DNA from: Flavihumibacter solisilvae
GTDB lineage: Bacteria; Bacteroidota; Bacteroidia; Chitinophagales; Chitinophagaceae
DNA: 33,676 bases
Assembly: GCF_000814475.1 (NCBI RefSeq)
Contig: NZ_JSVC01000028.1
Span: forward strand, 1-33,676
Direction of reading: 5' to 3'
Below, in pieces: positions 1 to 7,739 of this stretch. Position 1 is the stretch's first letter; the number at the start of each line of letters is the position of its first letter. The notes beneath the pieces were generated by a model. That model was not told where the DNA came from. It ran no database searches and saw only the letters and a program-made list of their open reading frames with translations. A program made the position numbers and the translations under genes.

Positions 1-59
1 GTAAATGGGTTACCGAGGGTAAAAATATAAACTAATCTGAAACTGCAAAATTTTTTTTT

Positions 60-87
60 GTTGTTTAATCAGAAATGATTAAGCAAC
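60..87. other. Inverted repeat at the 3' end of rpmA
   Basis: Two 12-base arms (60-71 and 76-87) around a GAAA/TTTC loop pair with a single mismatch and overlap the rpmA stop codon. In the minus-strand transcript the hairpin is followed by an A run rather than a U run, so it does not fit a classical intrinsic terminator. It may still mark or stabilise the 3' end of the rplU-rpmA message. This is a structural observation only. Confidence 0.35.
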
Positions 88-345
88 AACTTCAGTTGAA
101 GAAACAGAAACAACAGTCTTGTTGTCTTTGGTCTTCCTGAATTCTACAACACCATCAGTAGTTGCGAACAGTGTGAAATCTTTTCCAACACTAACGTTCT
201 TGCCTGGGTGATAAACAGTACCACGCTGACGAACGATGATGTTTCCAGCAATAGCAGGCTGACCACCGAAGATCTTTACACCAAGACGCTTGCTTTGTGA
301 GTCGCGACCGTTCTTAACACTACCTTCACCTTTTTTGTGTGCCAT
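79..345 (-). CDS. rpmA: 50S ribosomal protein L27
   Basis: This 88-residue protein is a large-subunit ribosomal protein whose N-terminal tail reaches the peptidyl-transferase centre. It begins MAHKKGEGS and continues with the family pattern [13 protein letters not shown] and the [10 protein letters not shown] segment. There is no Firmicutes-style N-terminal pre-sequence; the mature start follows the initiator Met directly. Its length is normal. It lies 34 bases downstream of rplU on the same strand, the conserved L21-L27 gene pair, and is probably co-transcribed from the promoter upstream of rplU. Confidence 0.97.
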   Translation of the reverse strand: MAHKKGEGSVKNGRDSQSKRLGVKIFGGQPAIAGNIIVRQRGTVYHPGKNVSVGKDFTLFATTDGVVEFRKTKDNKTVVSVSSTEVVA

Positions 346-379
346 GACGAATAAATTTTAAACGGTAATAATACCGGGA

Positions 380-682
380 TTATGCGATTTCGTTGATCTT
401 GATTTTGGTATAGTGATTCCTGTGACCAATCTTTTTACGGAATCCTTTCCTTCTTTTCATTTTGAAGGCGATGACTTTGTCACCCTGGAGATGATCTACG
501 ATTTCAGCTTTAACTACAACTTTAACCGCGTCACCTGCACTGAGGCTTCCGTTGTTATCGACCAGCAATACTTCAGAGAATTCTACTTTATCGCCGGCGT
601 TACCTGACAATTGAGGTACATACAAGGTCTGGTCTTTTTCTACCTTGAATTGCTGCCCGGCTATTTTAACAACTGCAAACAT
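380..682 (-). CDS. rplU: 50S ribosomal protein L21
   Basis: This 100-residue protein is a large-subunit ribosomal protein that binds 23S rRNA. The start MFAVVKIAGQQFKVEKDQ and the basic C-terminal stretch KMKRRKGFRKKIGHR are typical of L21, and the length is normal. It is the first gene of the rplU-rpmA pair. A near-consensus Bacteroidota promoter lies just upstream of the ATG, so the 5' leader is short. Confidence 0.97.
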   Translation of the reverse strand: MFAVVKIAGQQFKVEKDQTLYVPQLSGNAGDKVEFSEVLLVDNNGSLSAGDAVKVVVKAEIVDHLQGDKVIAFKMKRRKGFRKKIGHRNHYTKIKINEIA

Positions 683-703
683 AACTTACCAAAATTAGGA
701 GTG

Positions 704-734
704 CAAAGGTAAGGGGAAAAACCTTACTTGCAAA
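704..734 (-). promoter_or_regulatory. Bacteroidota-type promoter for rplU-rpmA
   Basis: On the minus strand TTTG (734-731) is separated by 19 bases from TACCTTTG (711-704). This matches the -33 TTTG / -7 TAnnTTTG arrangement described for the primary sigma factor of Bacteroidota. The -7 element lies 21 bases before the rplU start codon, leaving a short leader. The call is from sequence pattern only. Confidence 0.7.
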
Positions 735-767
735 TAGATTTTCAGAAATAATTACTGCAAATTTAAG

Positions 768-797
768 GTGCCGGAACGAAATGACCCCCTAAATTTG
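768..797 (+). promoter_or_regulatory. Candidate promoter for the GH3-family gene
   Basis: TAAATTTG at 790-797 fits the TAnnTTTG -7 element, with a weak GTG at 768-770 in the -33 position 19 bases upstream. It would start transcription around 803, which supports the ATG at 822 rather than the earlier in-frame GTG at 768 as the translation start of the next gene. Confidence 0.45.
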
Positions 798-821
798 CCG
801 GCATTCAAGCAGCCTGACAGT

Positions 822-2321
822 ATGAAATTCAAGTCTTTCCTGGCTAAACCTTTTGCGGCCTATGTGGTGAAACAGGTGAAAAAGTCCATGCAGAACGCCG
901 TCCCCGACCAGGAGGCCATCTTCCGTGACCTGCTCAAAACAGGTGCCAATACCCAGTTCGGCCGGGATCACCACTTCGATTCCGTCAAAACCCCTGAGGA
1001 GTACCGCCAGGCTGTTCCCCTCCGCGATTACGAAGGTTTCCGCCCCTATATCGACATGATCAAGGAAGGGAAACATAATATATTATGGAAAGGCGTGCCG
1101 ATGTACTTCGCCAAAACATCCGGTACCACCAGTGGTATTAAATATATCCCCATCTCCAAGGAGTCCATGCCGAACCACTTCAACAGTGGTCGGAACGCGG
1201 TTTTCTGCAATATGGCTGAGATAGGCAGCTCAAACATCTTTGACGGAAAAATGATCTTCCTTTCAGGATCCCCGGAACTGGAAAGGATCGGCGGCATCCC
1301 CACGGGCAGGCTCAGCGGCATTGTTAATCACCAGATCCCAAGTTATCTGAGGACCAACCAGTTGCCTTCATACGAAACGAACTGTATCGATGACTGGGAA
1401 ACCAAACTGGACCGGATCGTCGAGGAAACCATCAACCGTAACATGACACTGATCAGTGGTATCCCACCATGGATGCAGATGTATTTCGACCGCCTGATCG
1501 AAAGAAGCGGTAAGAAAGTGGGAGAGTTGTTCCCTGATTTCTCCGTATTGGTGCATGGCGGCGTGAACTTCGAACCTTATAAGGCAAAGCTTTTTGAAAG
1601 CATCGGCAGGAAAATAGCTGCTATTGAAACATACCCTGCTTCAGAAGGATTTTTCGCTTTCCAGGATTCGCAGGAAGCTGAGGGACTTCTCCTCAATACC
1701 AACAGCGGCATCTATTTCGAATTCGTGCCTGCAGAAGAGATCTTCCTGCCAAACCCTAAAAGGATCGGCCTGCAGGATGTAAAAGTTGGGCAGAATTATG
1801 CCATTATCATTAACTCAAATGCCGGACTGTGGAGCTACAATATCGGCGATACAGTTAAGTTCGTTTCAACGGACCCGTATCGTATAGTAGTGTCGGGCAG
1901 GATCAAACATTTCATTTCCGCTTTCGGCGAACATGTGATCGGTGAAGAAGTGGAATACAGCCTGATGAAAGCTGCAACAGAAGCTGGAGTGCACATCACT
2001 GAGTTTACCGTAGCACCCATGATCTCGCAGGACAAAGGCAAATCATACCACGAATGGCTGATCGAGTTTGACAACAGGCCCGAAGATATCAGTGCGTTTG
2101 CAGAACAGGTGAATGCAAATCTCCGTAAAAAGAACATCTATTATGATGATCTCATCACCGGGAATATACTGTTGCCCCTGCGGATTACTCCTGTCCGTAA
2201 GAATGGCTTTATTGATTATATGAAGAGCATCGGGAAACTTGGTGGCCAGAATAAAGTACCAAGGTTGAGTAACGACAGGGCACTCGCTGATGCCCTCACG
2301 CCATGGAAAGAAGAATTTTAA
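822..2321 (+). CDS. GH3-family acyl-adenylating enzyme
   Basis: This protein of 499 residues belongs to the GH3 family (plant GH3/JAR1-like), part of the ANL superfamily of adenylate-forming enzymes. In plants these conjugate amino acids to acyl substrates; the bacterial substrate is not known. Visible motifs include the nucleotide-binding loop KTSGTTSGIKYIP (about residues 97-109), the A5-like ETYPASEGFFAFQ, the A7-like YNIGDTVKF and the hinge-region SGRIKHFISAFGEHV. The frame opens at GTG 768, but ATG 822 is preferred because MKFKSFLAKPF fits a normal N-terminus and a -7 element sits between the two candidates. It stands alone, divergent from rplU. Confidence 0.88.
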   Translation: MKFKSFLAKPFAAYVVKQVKKSMQNAVPDQEAIFRDLLKTGANTQFGRDHHFDSVKTPEEYRQAVPLRDYEGFRPYIDMIKEGKHNILWKGVPMYFAKTSGTTSGIKYIPISKESMPNHFNSGRNAVFCNMAEIGSSNIFDGKMIFLSGSPELERIGGIPTGRLSGIVNHQIPSYLRTNQLPSYETNCIDDWETKLDRIVEETINRNMTLISGIPPWMQMYFDRLIERSGKKVGELFPDFSVLVHGGVNFEPYKAKLFESIGRKIAAIETYPASEGFFAFQDSQEAEGLLLNTNSGIYFEFVPAEEIFLPNPKRIGLQDVKVGQNYAIIINSNAGLWSYNIGDTVKFVSTDPYRIVVSGRIKHFISAFGEHVIGEEVEYSLMKAATEAGVHITEFTVAPMISQDKGKSYHEWLIEFDNRPEDISAFAEQVNANLRKKNIYYDDLITGNILLPLRITPVRKNGFIDYMKSIGKLGGQNKVPRLSNDRALADALTPWKEEF

Positions 2322-2328
2322 ATTTTTT

Positions 2329-2362
2329 TTTGACTTATTTCCGCTAAAAACTTATAGTTTTG
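2329..2362 (+). promoter_or_regulatory. Candidate promoter of the arginine operon
   Basis: TTTG at 2329-2332 and TAGTTTTG at 2355-2362 resemble the Bacteroidota -33 and -7 elements. The 22-base spacer is a little longer than usual. Transcription would begin near 2369, giving a leader of about 245 bases before the first structural gene of the arginine operon. Confidence 0.5.
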
Positions 2363-2400
2363 TCCATCATTTTAAATAACGAAGGCATTACTAATTGAAC

Positions 2401-2511
2401 ATGAAAGCATTCCAACAACATAGCGCTCCTCTCCAGATGGATAGCCGGGTTGTATTTTCTCCGGAAGCTGCCTTTTGTTTTTTGCCACGACCGCGACGTG
2501 GTTGCTGGTAG
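2401..2511 (+). CDS. Putative leader peptide with arginine codons
   Basis: This 36-codon ORF begins with ATG and lies between the candidate promoter and the first arg operon gene. Its C-terminus reads FCFLPRPRRGCW, with three Arg codons (CGA, CGA, CGT at 2488, 2494 and 2497) within the last eight sense codons. It ends at TAG 2509. The Arg codons fall on the left arm, loop and right arm of an RNA hairpin. Arg-rich codons at the end of a short ORF ahead of arginine biosynthetic genes are what a translation-controlled attenuator would show. No database match is claimed and the ORF could be chance. Confidence 0.45.
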   Translation: MKAFQQHSAPLQMDSRVVFSPEAAFCFLPRPRRGCW

Positions 2512-2556
2512 GACGAGCCCTTTGCAACGGCCCCTATCAGTGAAAAAAGCCCCACG
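2485..2556 (+). promoter_or_regulatory. Alternative RNA pairings in the arg leader
   Basis: CCACG (2485-2489) can pair with CGTGG (2497-2501) around the Arg codons of the small ORF. The same CGTGG can instead pair with a second CCACG at 2552-2556, with GTTGC (2501-2505) and GCAAC (2524-2528) forming an inner stem. The pairings are mutually exclusive, as expected of an attenuator. No U-rich intrinsic terminator follows, so any control would have to act on translation, RNA stability or Rho. The short stems make this tentative. Confidence 0.35.
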
Positions 2557-2615
2557 AAATTTATTCTTACACAATACGTGTACGCTAAAATTTACTGATT
2601 CTTAATTTACTGTAA

Positions 2616-3359
2616 GTGGAAACACAAAACATTATCGTCAGGGTAGCCACTCCCGATGATAGCCATTTTGCAACTACCATCACCGATGAAATGGAATCGT
2701 CAGCCAAGGCCCGGGGAACCGGTATCGCCAAACGCTCGCCCGAGTACATCGTTGAAAAGATGCATGAAGGAAAAGCAGTGATCGCATTGACTGAAGACGG
2801 TACCTGGGTTGGTTTTTGTTATATCGAAACCTGGAGCCATGGTGAATACGTGGCCAATTCAGGACTGATCGTATCACCTGCATTCAGGAAAAGCGGAGTT
2901 GCAAAACGCATCAAGGAGTGTACGTTCAAGCTTTCGCGTGAAAAATTCCCCAATGCGAAACTGTTCGGTCTCACTACCGGCCTGGCCGTTATGAAGATCA
3001 ACTCCGACCTGGGATATGAGCCGGTAACGTATTCTGAGCTCACACAGGATGAAGCCTTCTGGTCTGGTTGCAAAAGTTGTGTGAATTTCGACATCCTCAT
3101 GAGCAAGGAACGCAAGAATTGCCTGTGTACCGCCATGCTCTACGACCCTAAGGATCATTACAAGCCCGAAGAAACTGCAGCTGATTTCAAGCAGCACTCG
3201 AAAGCATATGAACGCCTCATGCGATTCAAGCAGTCGCGTTTCATCAAAGCCTTCCTGAAAAAAGCCACAGGCACGGACAATACCGGCGATAAACAAGGTG
3301 GCGCTTCTTCAGGAAAGAAGAAGATGTTTTCCCTGCTCCAGTTCTTCTTTAACTTTTAA
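2616..3359 (+). CDS. GNAT-family acyltransferase, first gene of the arginine operon
   Basis: This 247-residue protein has a GNAT fold region with the acyl-CoA-binding motif A seen as LIVSPAFRKSGVAKRI (RxxGxA) and the late GNAT signature NSDLGYEPV. The C-terminal part is unusual, with cysteines spaced as GCKSC and CLC that could bind a metal, and a basic tail. The start is GTG 2616. It lies 17 bases ahead of argG and shares its operon. No argA or argJ is seen among these arg genes, so an N-acylglutamate synthase role (acetyl- or succinyl-CoA plus glutamate) is an attractive inference, though not shown by the sequence. Confidence 0.75.
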   Translation: METQNIIVRVATPDDSHFATTITDEMESSAKARGTGIAKRSPEYIVEKMHEGKAVIALTEDGTWVGFCYIETWSHGEYVANSGLIVSPAFRKSGVAKRIKECTFKLSREKFPNAKLFGLTTGLAVMKINSDLGYEPVTYSELTQDEAFWSGCKSCVNFDILMSKERKNCLCTAMLYDPKDHYKPEETAADFKQHSKAYERLMRFKQSRFIKAFLKKATGTDNTGDKQGGASSGKKKMFSLLQFFFNF

Positions 3360-3376
3360 AAACAGACCAGCTAATA

Positions 3377-4570
3377 ATGTCACAGAAAGTTGTTTTAGGA
3401 TTCAGTGGTGGCCTGGATACCACCTTCTGCGTAAAGTATCTGAGTGAAGACAAAGGATACGAAGTGCATTCCGTTATCGTGAATACCGGTGGTTTCACCG
3501 ACGACGAACTGAAGAAGATCGAAGCGCATGCATATGCTCTTGGCGTGAAATCGCACAAGACCGTGAATGCCGTTAAAGGATATTATGACCGCATTGTCCG
3601 TTACCTCATTTACGGGAATGTGCTCAAGAACAATACTTATCCCCTGAGTGTAAGCGCGGAAAGACTTAGCCAGGCGCTGCATATTGCTGAACATGTTAAG
3701 GAGATCGGCGCTGATGCCGTTGCGCATGGCAGTACCGGTGCAGGAAACGACCAGGTGCGTTTTGATATGGTGTTCCATATTATGATCCCCGGTGTGGAGA
3801 TCATTACACCTATCCGCGACCTGAAGCTAAGCCGCGAAGCAGAGATCGAATACCTGAAGGAGAAAGGGGTAGCAATGAACTTTGACAAAGCTGTTTACTC
3901 TATCAATAAAGGATTGTGGGGAACCAGTGTAGGCGGAAAGGAGACACTTTCCTCGAAGGGAATGTTGCCGGAAGAAGCCTGGCCTACACAGGTGACCAAA
4001 TCAAATCCTGAAGAAGTGAAACTGCACTTCGAAAAAGGAGAACTCACGGCCATCAACGACCGCAAGTTTGATCACCCCGCGGAAGCTATCCAGCACCTGC
4101 AAAGCATTGCGGGTCCATTCGGCATTGGCCGCGATATCCATGTCGGCGACACCATCATCGGCATCAAAGGCCGCGTTGGATTTGAAGCCGCTGCTCCCAT
4201 GGTGATCCTGAAGGCACACCATGCCCTCGAAAAGCATGTGCTCACCAAGTGGCAGCTCAACTGGAAAGACCAGCTCGCACAATTCTATGGCAACTGGATG
4301 CACGAAGGCCAGATCCTGGATCCTGTAATGCGCGACATCGAGGCCTTCCTCGAGCGCTCACAACAGAATGTTACCGGTGACGTATATGTGCAGTTGTTGC
4401 CGTACCGTTTCCAGGTGACCGGCATCGAATCTGCTTTCGACCTGATGTCGTCGAAGTTTGGCAAGTATGGCGAAATGAACAGTGGCTGGAGTGGTGAAGA
4501 TGTGAGAGGATTCTCGAAAATATTCGGTAACCAGACTGCGATCTGGAACGCCGTAAACAAAGGTGAATAA
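3377..4570 (+). CDS. argG: Argininosuccinate synthase
   Basis: This 397-residue protein joins citrulline and aspartate using ATP, the penultimate step of arginine synthesis. The PP-loop SGGLDT is at residues 10-15, and HGSTGAGNDQVRFD and PIRDLKLSREAEIEYL are recognisable family segments. Its length is typical. It starts at ATG 3377, 17 bases after the GNAT gene, and is followed 9 bases later by argC. It is unlikely to be translated from a separate transcript. Confidence 0.95.
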   Translation: MSQKVVLGFSGGLDTTFCVKYLSEDKGYEVHSVIVNTGGFTDDELKKIEAHAYALGVKSHKTVNAVKGYYDRIVRYLIYGNVLKNNTYPLSVSAERLSQALHIAEHVKEIGADAVAHGSTGAGNDQVRFDMVFHIMIPGVEIITPIRDLKLSREAEIEYLKEKGVAMNFDKAVYSINKGLWGTSVGGKETLSSKGMLPEEAWPTQVTKSNPEEVKLHFEKGELTAINDRKFDHPAEAIQHLQSIAGPFGIGRDIHVGDTIIGIKGRVGFEAAAPMVILKAHHALEKHVLTKWQLNWKDQLAQFYGNWMHEGQILDPVMRDIEAFLERSQQNVTGDVYVQLLPYRFQVTGIESAFDLMSSKFGKYGEMNSGWSGEDVRGFSKIFGNQTAIWNAVNKGE

Positions 4571-4579
4571 TACATTATT

Positions 4580-5554
4580 ATGATCAGAATCGGAATAGTA
4601 GGAGGTGCAGGCTACACTGGTGGTGAATTGATCAGGATATTGATCAATCACCCTGCAGCGGAGATTGTTTTTGTACATAGCAAAAGCAGTGCGGGAAAGC
4701 CCTTGCACTCGGTTCACCAGGACCTGGTCGGAGAAACAGGAATGCTGTTTACGGATAAGCTCGACACGACGGTTGACGTACTGTTTCTCTGTACAGGACA
4801 TGGTGATGCGAAGAAATTCCTGGAAGCAACAGCGCTTCCGGATCATGTCAGGGTCATTGACCTGTCAAACGATTTCCGCCTGGTTGCAAATGCTGAATTC
4901 CAGGGCAGGAAATTCGTGTATGGATTACCAGAACTCAACCGCGAAGAGATCCGCAAGGCCCAGGCCATTGCTAACCCAGGCTGCTTTGCAACTGCCATCC
5001 AGCTCGGGCTGCTGCCACTGGCAAAAGTCGGTTTGCTTTCCGATATCTATACTACCGGTATTACCGGGTCAACCGGAGCTGGACAATCCTTTTCAGGGAC
5101 ATCGCATTTCAGTTGGCGCGCAAATAATATCCAGGCTTATAAAACATTATCGCACCAGCATCTTGGTGAAATAGGACAATCGCTCCTGCAACTGCAGAGA
5201 GAAACAGAATTTGACCTGAGCTTTGTTCCTTGGCGCGGCGATTTCACGCGTGGAATCTTCATCAGCTCCACATTGACCTGCCCGCTTCCGAAGAAGGAAT
5301 TGCTCGACCTGTATAATGAATTTTATGCCGATCATCCGTTCACTTTCGTGAATGATGATGCCATCTTCCTGAAACAGGTGGTCAATACCAATAAGGCTGT
5401 TGTGCAGCTTGAAAAAGTAGGAACAAAACTCGTGGTACATTCCGCAATTGATAACCTGCTCAAAGGAGCAAGCGGCCAGGCTGTACAGAACATGAACCTG
5501 ATGTTCGGGCGCAATGAATGCGAAGGCCTGAAGCTCAAGGCGAACTTTTTTTAA
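4580..5554 (+). CDS. argC: N-acyl-gamma-glutamyl-phosphate reductase
   Basis: This 324-residue NADPH-dependent reductase makes N-acylglutamate semialdehyde. It shows the Rossmann start GIVGGAGYTGGELIRIL and the catalytic cysteine in NPGCFATA (Cys135). The later GITGSTGAGQSF segment belongs to the substrate-binding region. The length matches short ArgC enzymes. Whether the acyl group is acetyl or succinyl cannot be decided here; the carbamoyltransferase of the same operon leaves the question open. Confidence 0.94.
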   Translation: MIRIGIVGGAGYTGGELIRILINHPAAEIVFVHSKSSAGKPLHSVHQDLVGETGMLFTDKLDTTVDVLFLCTGHGDAKKFLEATALPDHVRVIDLSNDFRLVANAEFQGRKFVYGLPELNREEIRKAQAIANPGCFATAIQLGLLPLAKVGLLSDIYTTGITGSTGAGQSFSGTSHFSWRANNIQAYKTLSHQHLGEIGQSLLQLQRETEFDLSFVPWRGDFTRGIFISSTLTCPLPKKELLDLYNEFYADHPFTFVNDDAIFLKQVVNTNKAVVQLEKVGTKLVVHSAIDNLLKGASGQAVQNMNLMFGRNECEGLKLKANFF

Positions 5555-5582
5555 TTTTTCTTTTCACTTTTGAATCTGAAGA

Positions 5583-6713
5583 ATGAAACTCTTTGACGTA
5601 TACCCCCTTAACAATGTCGCCATCACCAAAGCAAAAGGATCTAATGTGTGGGACGACAAGGGAAACCAATACCTCGATATGTATGGTGGTCATGCCGTGA
5701 TCTCCATCGGTCATACCCACCCGCACTGGGTTGAAAAGATAGAATCACAGCTGCGGCAGATAGCATTCTACTCGAATTCGGTGCTGATTCCACAGCAACA
5801 GCAACTCGCAGACAAGCTCGGTAAACTTTCAGGAAAGAACGATTACCAGCTTTTTTTATGCAATTCCGGTGCTGAAGCAAATGAGAACGCATTGAAACTG
5901 GCATCCTTTCATACCGGCAGGAAAAAGATCGTCGCTTTCCGGAAATCATTTCATGGAAGGACCTCGCTGGCAGTTGCTGCAACCGACAACCCCGCCATTG
6001 TTGCACCGGTGAACCAGACCAATAATGTCATCTTTCTTCCTTTCAATGATACTGCTTCCCTGCAGGCACTGTTCAATGCACAGGGTAAAGAAATAGCAGC
6101 CGTGATCGTGGAAGGAATCCAGGGTGTAGGAGGCATTAATGTGGCTTCAACAGAATTCCTGCAGGCTATCCGCAGGCTGTGCGATGAGTCAGGCGCAGTT
6201 TTCATTGCCGATGCCGTTCAGTGTGGTTATGGCAGAAGTGGTAAGTTCTATGCGCAGGATCATTCCGGCGTAAACGCAGATATTTATTCCATGGCTAAGG
6301 GCATGGGAAATGGATTCCCTGTGGCCGGCATTTCCATTGCACCGCACCTGCAGCCGAAGTATGGCATGCTGGGAACTACCTTCGGTGGGAATCATCTCGC
6401 ATGTGCAGCTGCGTTGGCTGTGCTTGAAGTGATGGAGCAGGAAAACCTGATGGAGAATGCTAAGCAAACAGGAGATTACCTGATGGAACAACTGAAGGCT
6501 ATGCCAAAAATCGCGAATGTAAGAGGAGCAGGACTCATGATCGGGTTTGATGTTCCGGAAACACATAAAGACCTCCGTAAGAACCTGCTCGAAAAGCATC
6601 GCATTTTCACCGGGGAAGCCAAGCCAAACGTAATCCGTTTACTTCCATCACTCGCGCTCACGAAGGCAGAAGCCGATACCTTTCTCGGGGCATTGCGTGA
6701 AGAACTGAACTAA
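5583..6713 (+). CDS. argD: N-acylornithine aminotransferase (class III, PLP)
   Basis: This 376-residue PLP enzyme transfers an amino group from glutamate to the semialdehyde made by ArgC. The PLP lysine is Lys239 in YSMAKGMGNGFPVAGI, the phosphate-binding CNSGAEANENALK and the cofactor-ring FIADAVQCGYGRSG are present, and TTFGGNHLACAAAL closes the active site. It is 28 bases downstream of argC and is placed in arginine synthesis by its operon, since class III aminotransferases are otherwise broad. Confidence 0.92.
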   Translation: MKLFDVYPLNNVAITKAKGSNVWDDKGNQYLDMYGGHAVISIGHTHPHWVEKIESQLRQIAFYSNSVLIPQQQQLADKLGKLSGKNDYQLFLCNSGAEANENALKLASFHTGRKKIVAFRKSFHGRTSLAVAATDNPAIVAPVNQTNNVIFLPFNDTASLQALFNAQGKEIAAVIVEGIQGVGGINVASTEFLQAIRRLCDESGAVFIADAVQCGYGRSGKFYAQDHSGVNADIYSMAKGMGNGFPVAGISIAPHLQPKYGMLGTTFGGNHLACAAALAVLEVMEQENLMENAKQTGDYLMEQLKAMPKIANVRGAGLMIGFDVPETHKDLRKNLLEKHRIFTGEAKPNVIRLLPSLALTKAEADTFLGALREELN

Positions 6714-6731
6714 CCGATAACTGAACTGTAT

Positions 6732-7697
6732 ATGAAGAATTTCGTTTCCGTAAAAGATGTAAAAGACATTAACGCACTGGTACAGGAGGCGCTCGCGTAT
6801 AAGGCGGATCCGTATAAAGACATCAACCTTGGTACGCGCAGGCGGATCGGGATGTTGTTCCTGAATCCCAGCATGCGCACGCGCCTGAGTACCCAGGTAG
6901 CTGCACAGCAGCTGGGTATGGAAGCGGTAGTGTTTAATGTCGGTAGTGAAGGCTGGGCACTGGAATTCGAGGAAGAAGCAATCATGAGCGGCAATACTGT
7001 TGAGCATGTGAAAGATGCGGCGCCGATCATGGGGAAATATTTTGACATCCTATGTATCCGGACTTTTCCTTCCCTCAAGAACCGGGACGACGATTACAGC
7101 GAACTTTATATCAACCAGTTCATCAAATATGCAGGCATCCCGGTAGTGAGCCTGGAAAGTGCCACACTGCACCCGCTCCAGAGCCTTACCGATATTATCA
7201 CCATGACCGAGGTGCTGTCACAATCACCCAAGCCGCAGGGCAAGCCGAAAGTAGTTCTTACCTGGGCACCGCATGTAAAGCCCCTGCCACAATGTGTGGC
7301 CAACAGCTTCGCTCAGTGGGTAAATGCATGGGGACAGGCAGAGTTTGTTATTGCACACCCGGAAGATTATGAACTCGATACCCAGTTTACCCAAGGTGCG
7401 ACTATTACGCACGACCAGGAAGAAGCCCTTCGCGATGCCGACTTCGTGTATGTGAAAAACTGGAGCACCTTCCACGACTACGGCAAGATCTACTGCAATG
7501 ATCCGTCCTGGATGCTTACGAATGAAAAACTGCGGGTATCACGAAATGCAAAAGTGATGCACTGCCTGCCGGTTCGCCGCAATGTTGAACTGAGCGACGA
7601 GATTCTCGACAGTACCAACAGCCTCGTGACCACGCAGGCGGGAAACCGGGTGTGGGCAGCGCAGGCTGTATTAGCGAACCTGCTGCGAAGCAAGTGA
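6732..7697 (+). CDS. argF': N-acylornithine carbamoyltransferase (acetyl- or succinyl-specific)
   Basis: This 321-residue transcarbamylase uses N-acylated ornithine instead of free ornithine, as in Bacteroides and Xanthomonas. The carbamoyl-phosphate loop reads NPSMRTR where ordinary enzymes have STRT, and the C-terminal motif is HCLPVRRNVELSDEI, matching the acylornithine group. From memory of published work on this family, residue 90 separates succinyl-specific (Pro, B. fragilis) from acetyl-specific (Glu92, Xanthomonas) enzymes. Here residue 90 is Val, in GNTVEHVKD, so the substrate remains undecided. The gene sits between argD and argB. Confidence 0.92.
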   Translation: MKNFVSVKDVKDINALVQEALAYKADPYKDINLGTRRRIGMLFLNPSMRTRLSTQVAAQQLGMEAVVFNVGSEGWALEFEEEAIMSGNTVEHVKDAAPIMGKYFDILCIRTFPSLKNRDDDYSELYINQFIKYAGIPVVSLESATLHPLQSLTDIITMTEVLSQSPKPQGKPKVVLTWAPHVKPLPQCVANSFAQWVNAWGQAEFVIAHPEDYELDTQFTQGATITHDQEEALRDADFVYVKNWSTFHDYGKIYCNDPSWMLTNEKLRVSRNAKVMHCLPVRRNVELSDEILDSTNSLVTTQAGNRVWAAQAVLANLLRSK

Positions 7698-7739
7698 GGA
7701 GTGGGTAGGACAGATTTGACTTTTAAATATTGATTTTAA

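Noticed and set aside
768-821. GTG 768 as start of the GH3-family protein
   Set aside because: A TAnnTTTG element lies inside this stretch and the added residues do not resemble the family's N-terminus; ATG 822 is preferred.
2344-2574. 76-codon frame on the minus strand in the arg leader
   Set aside because: No recognisable protein pattern; it mirrors the structured leader and the small plus-strand ORF there has better context.
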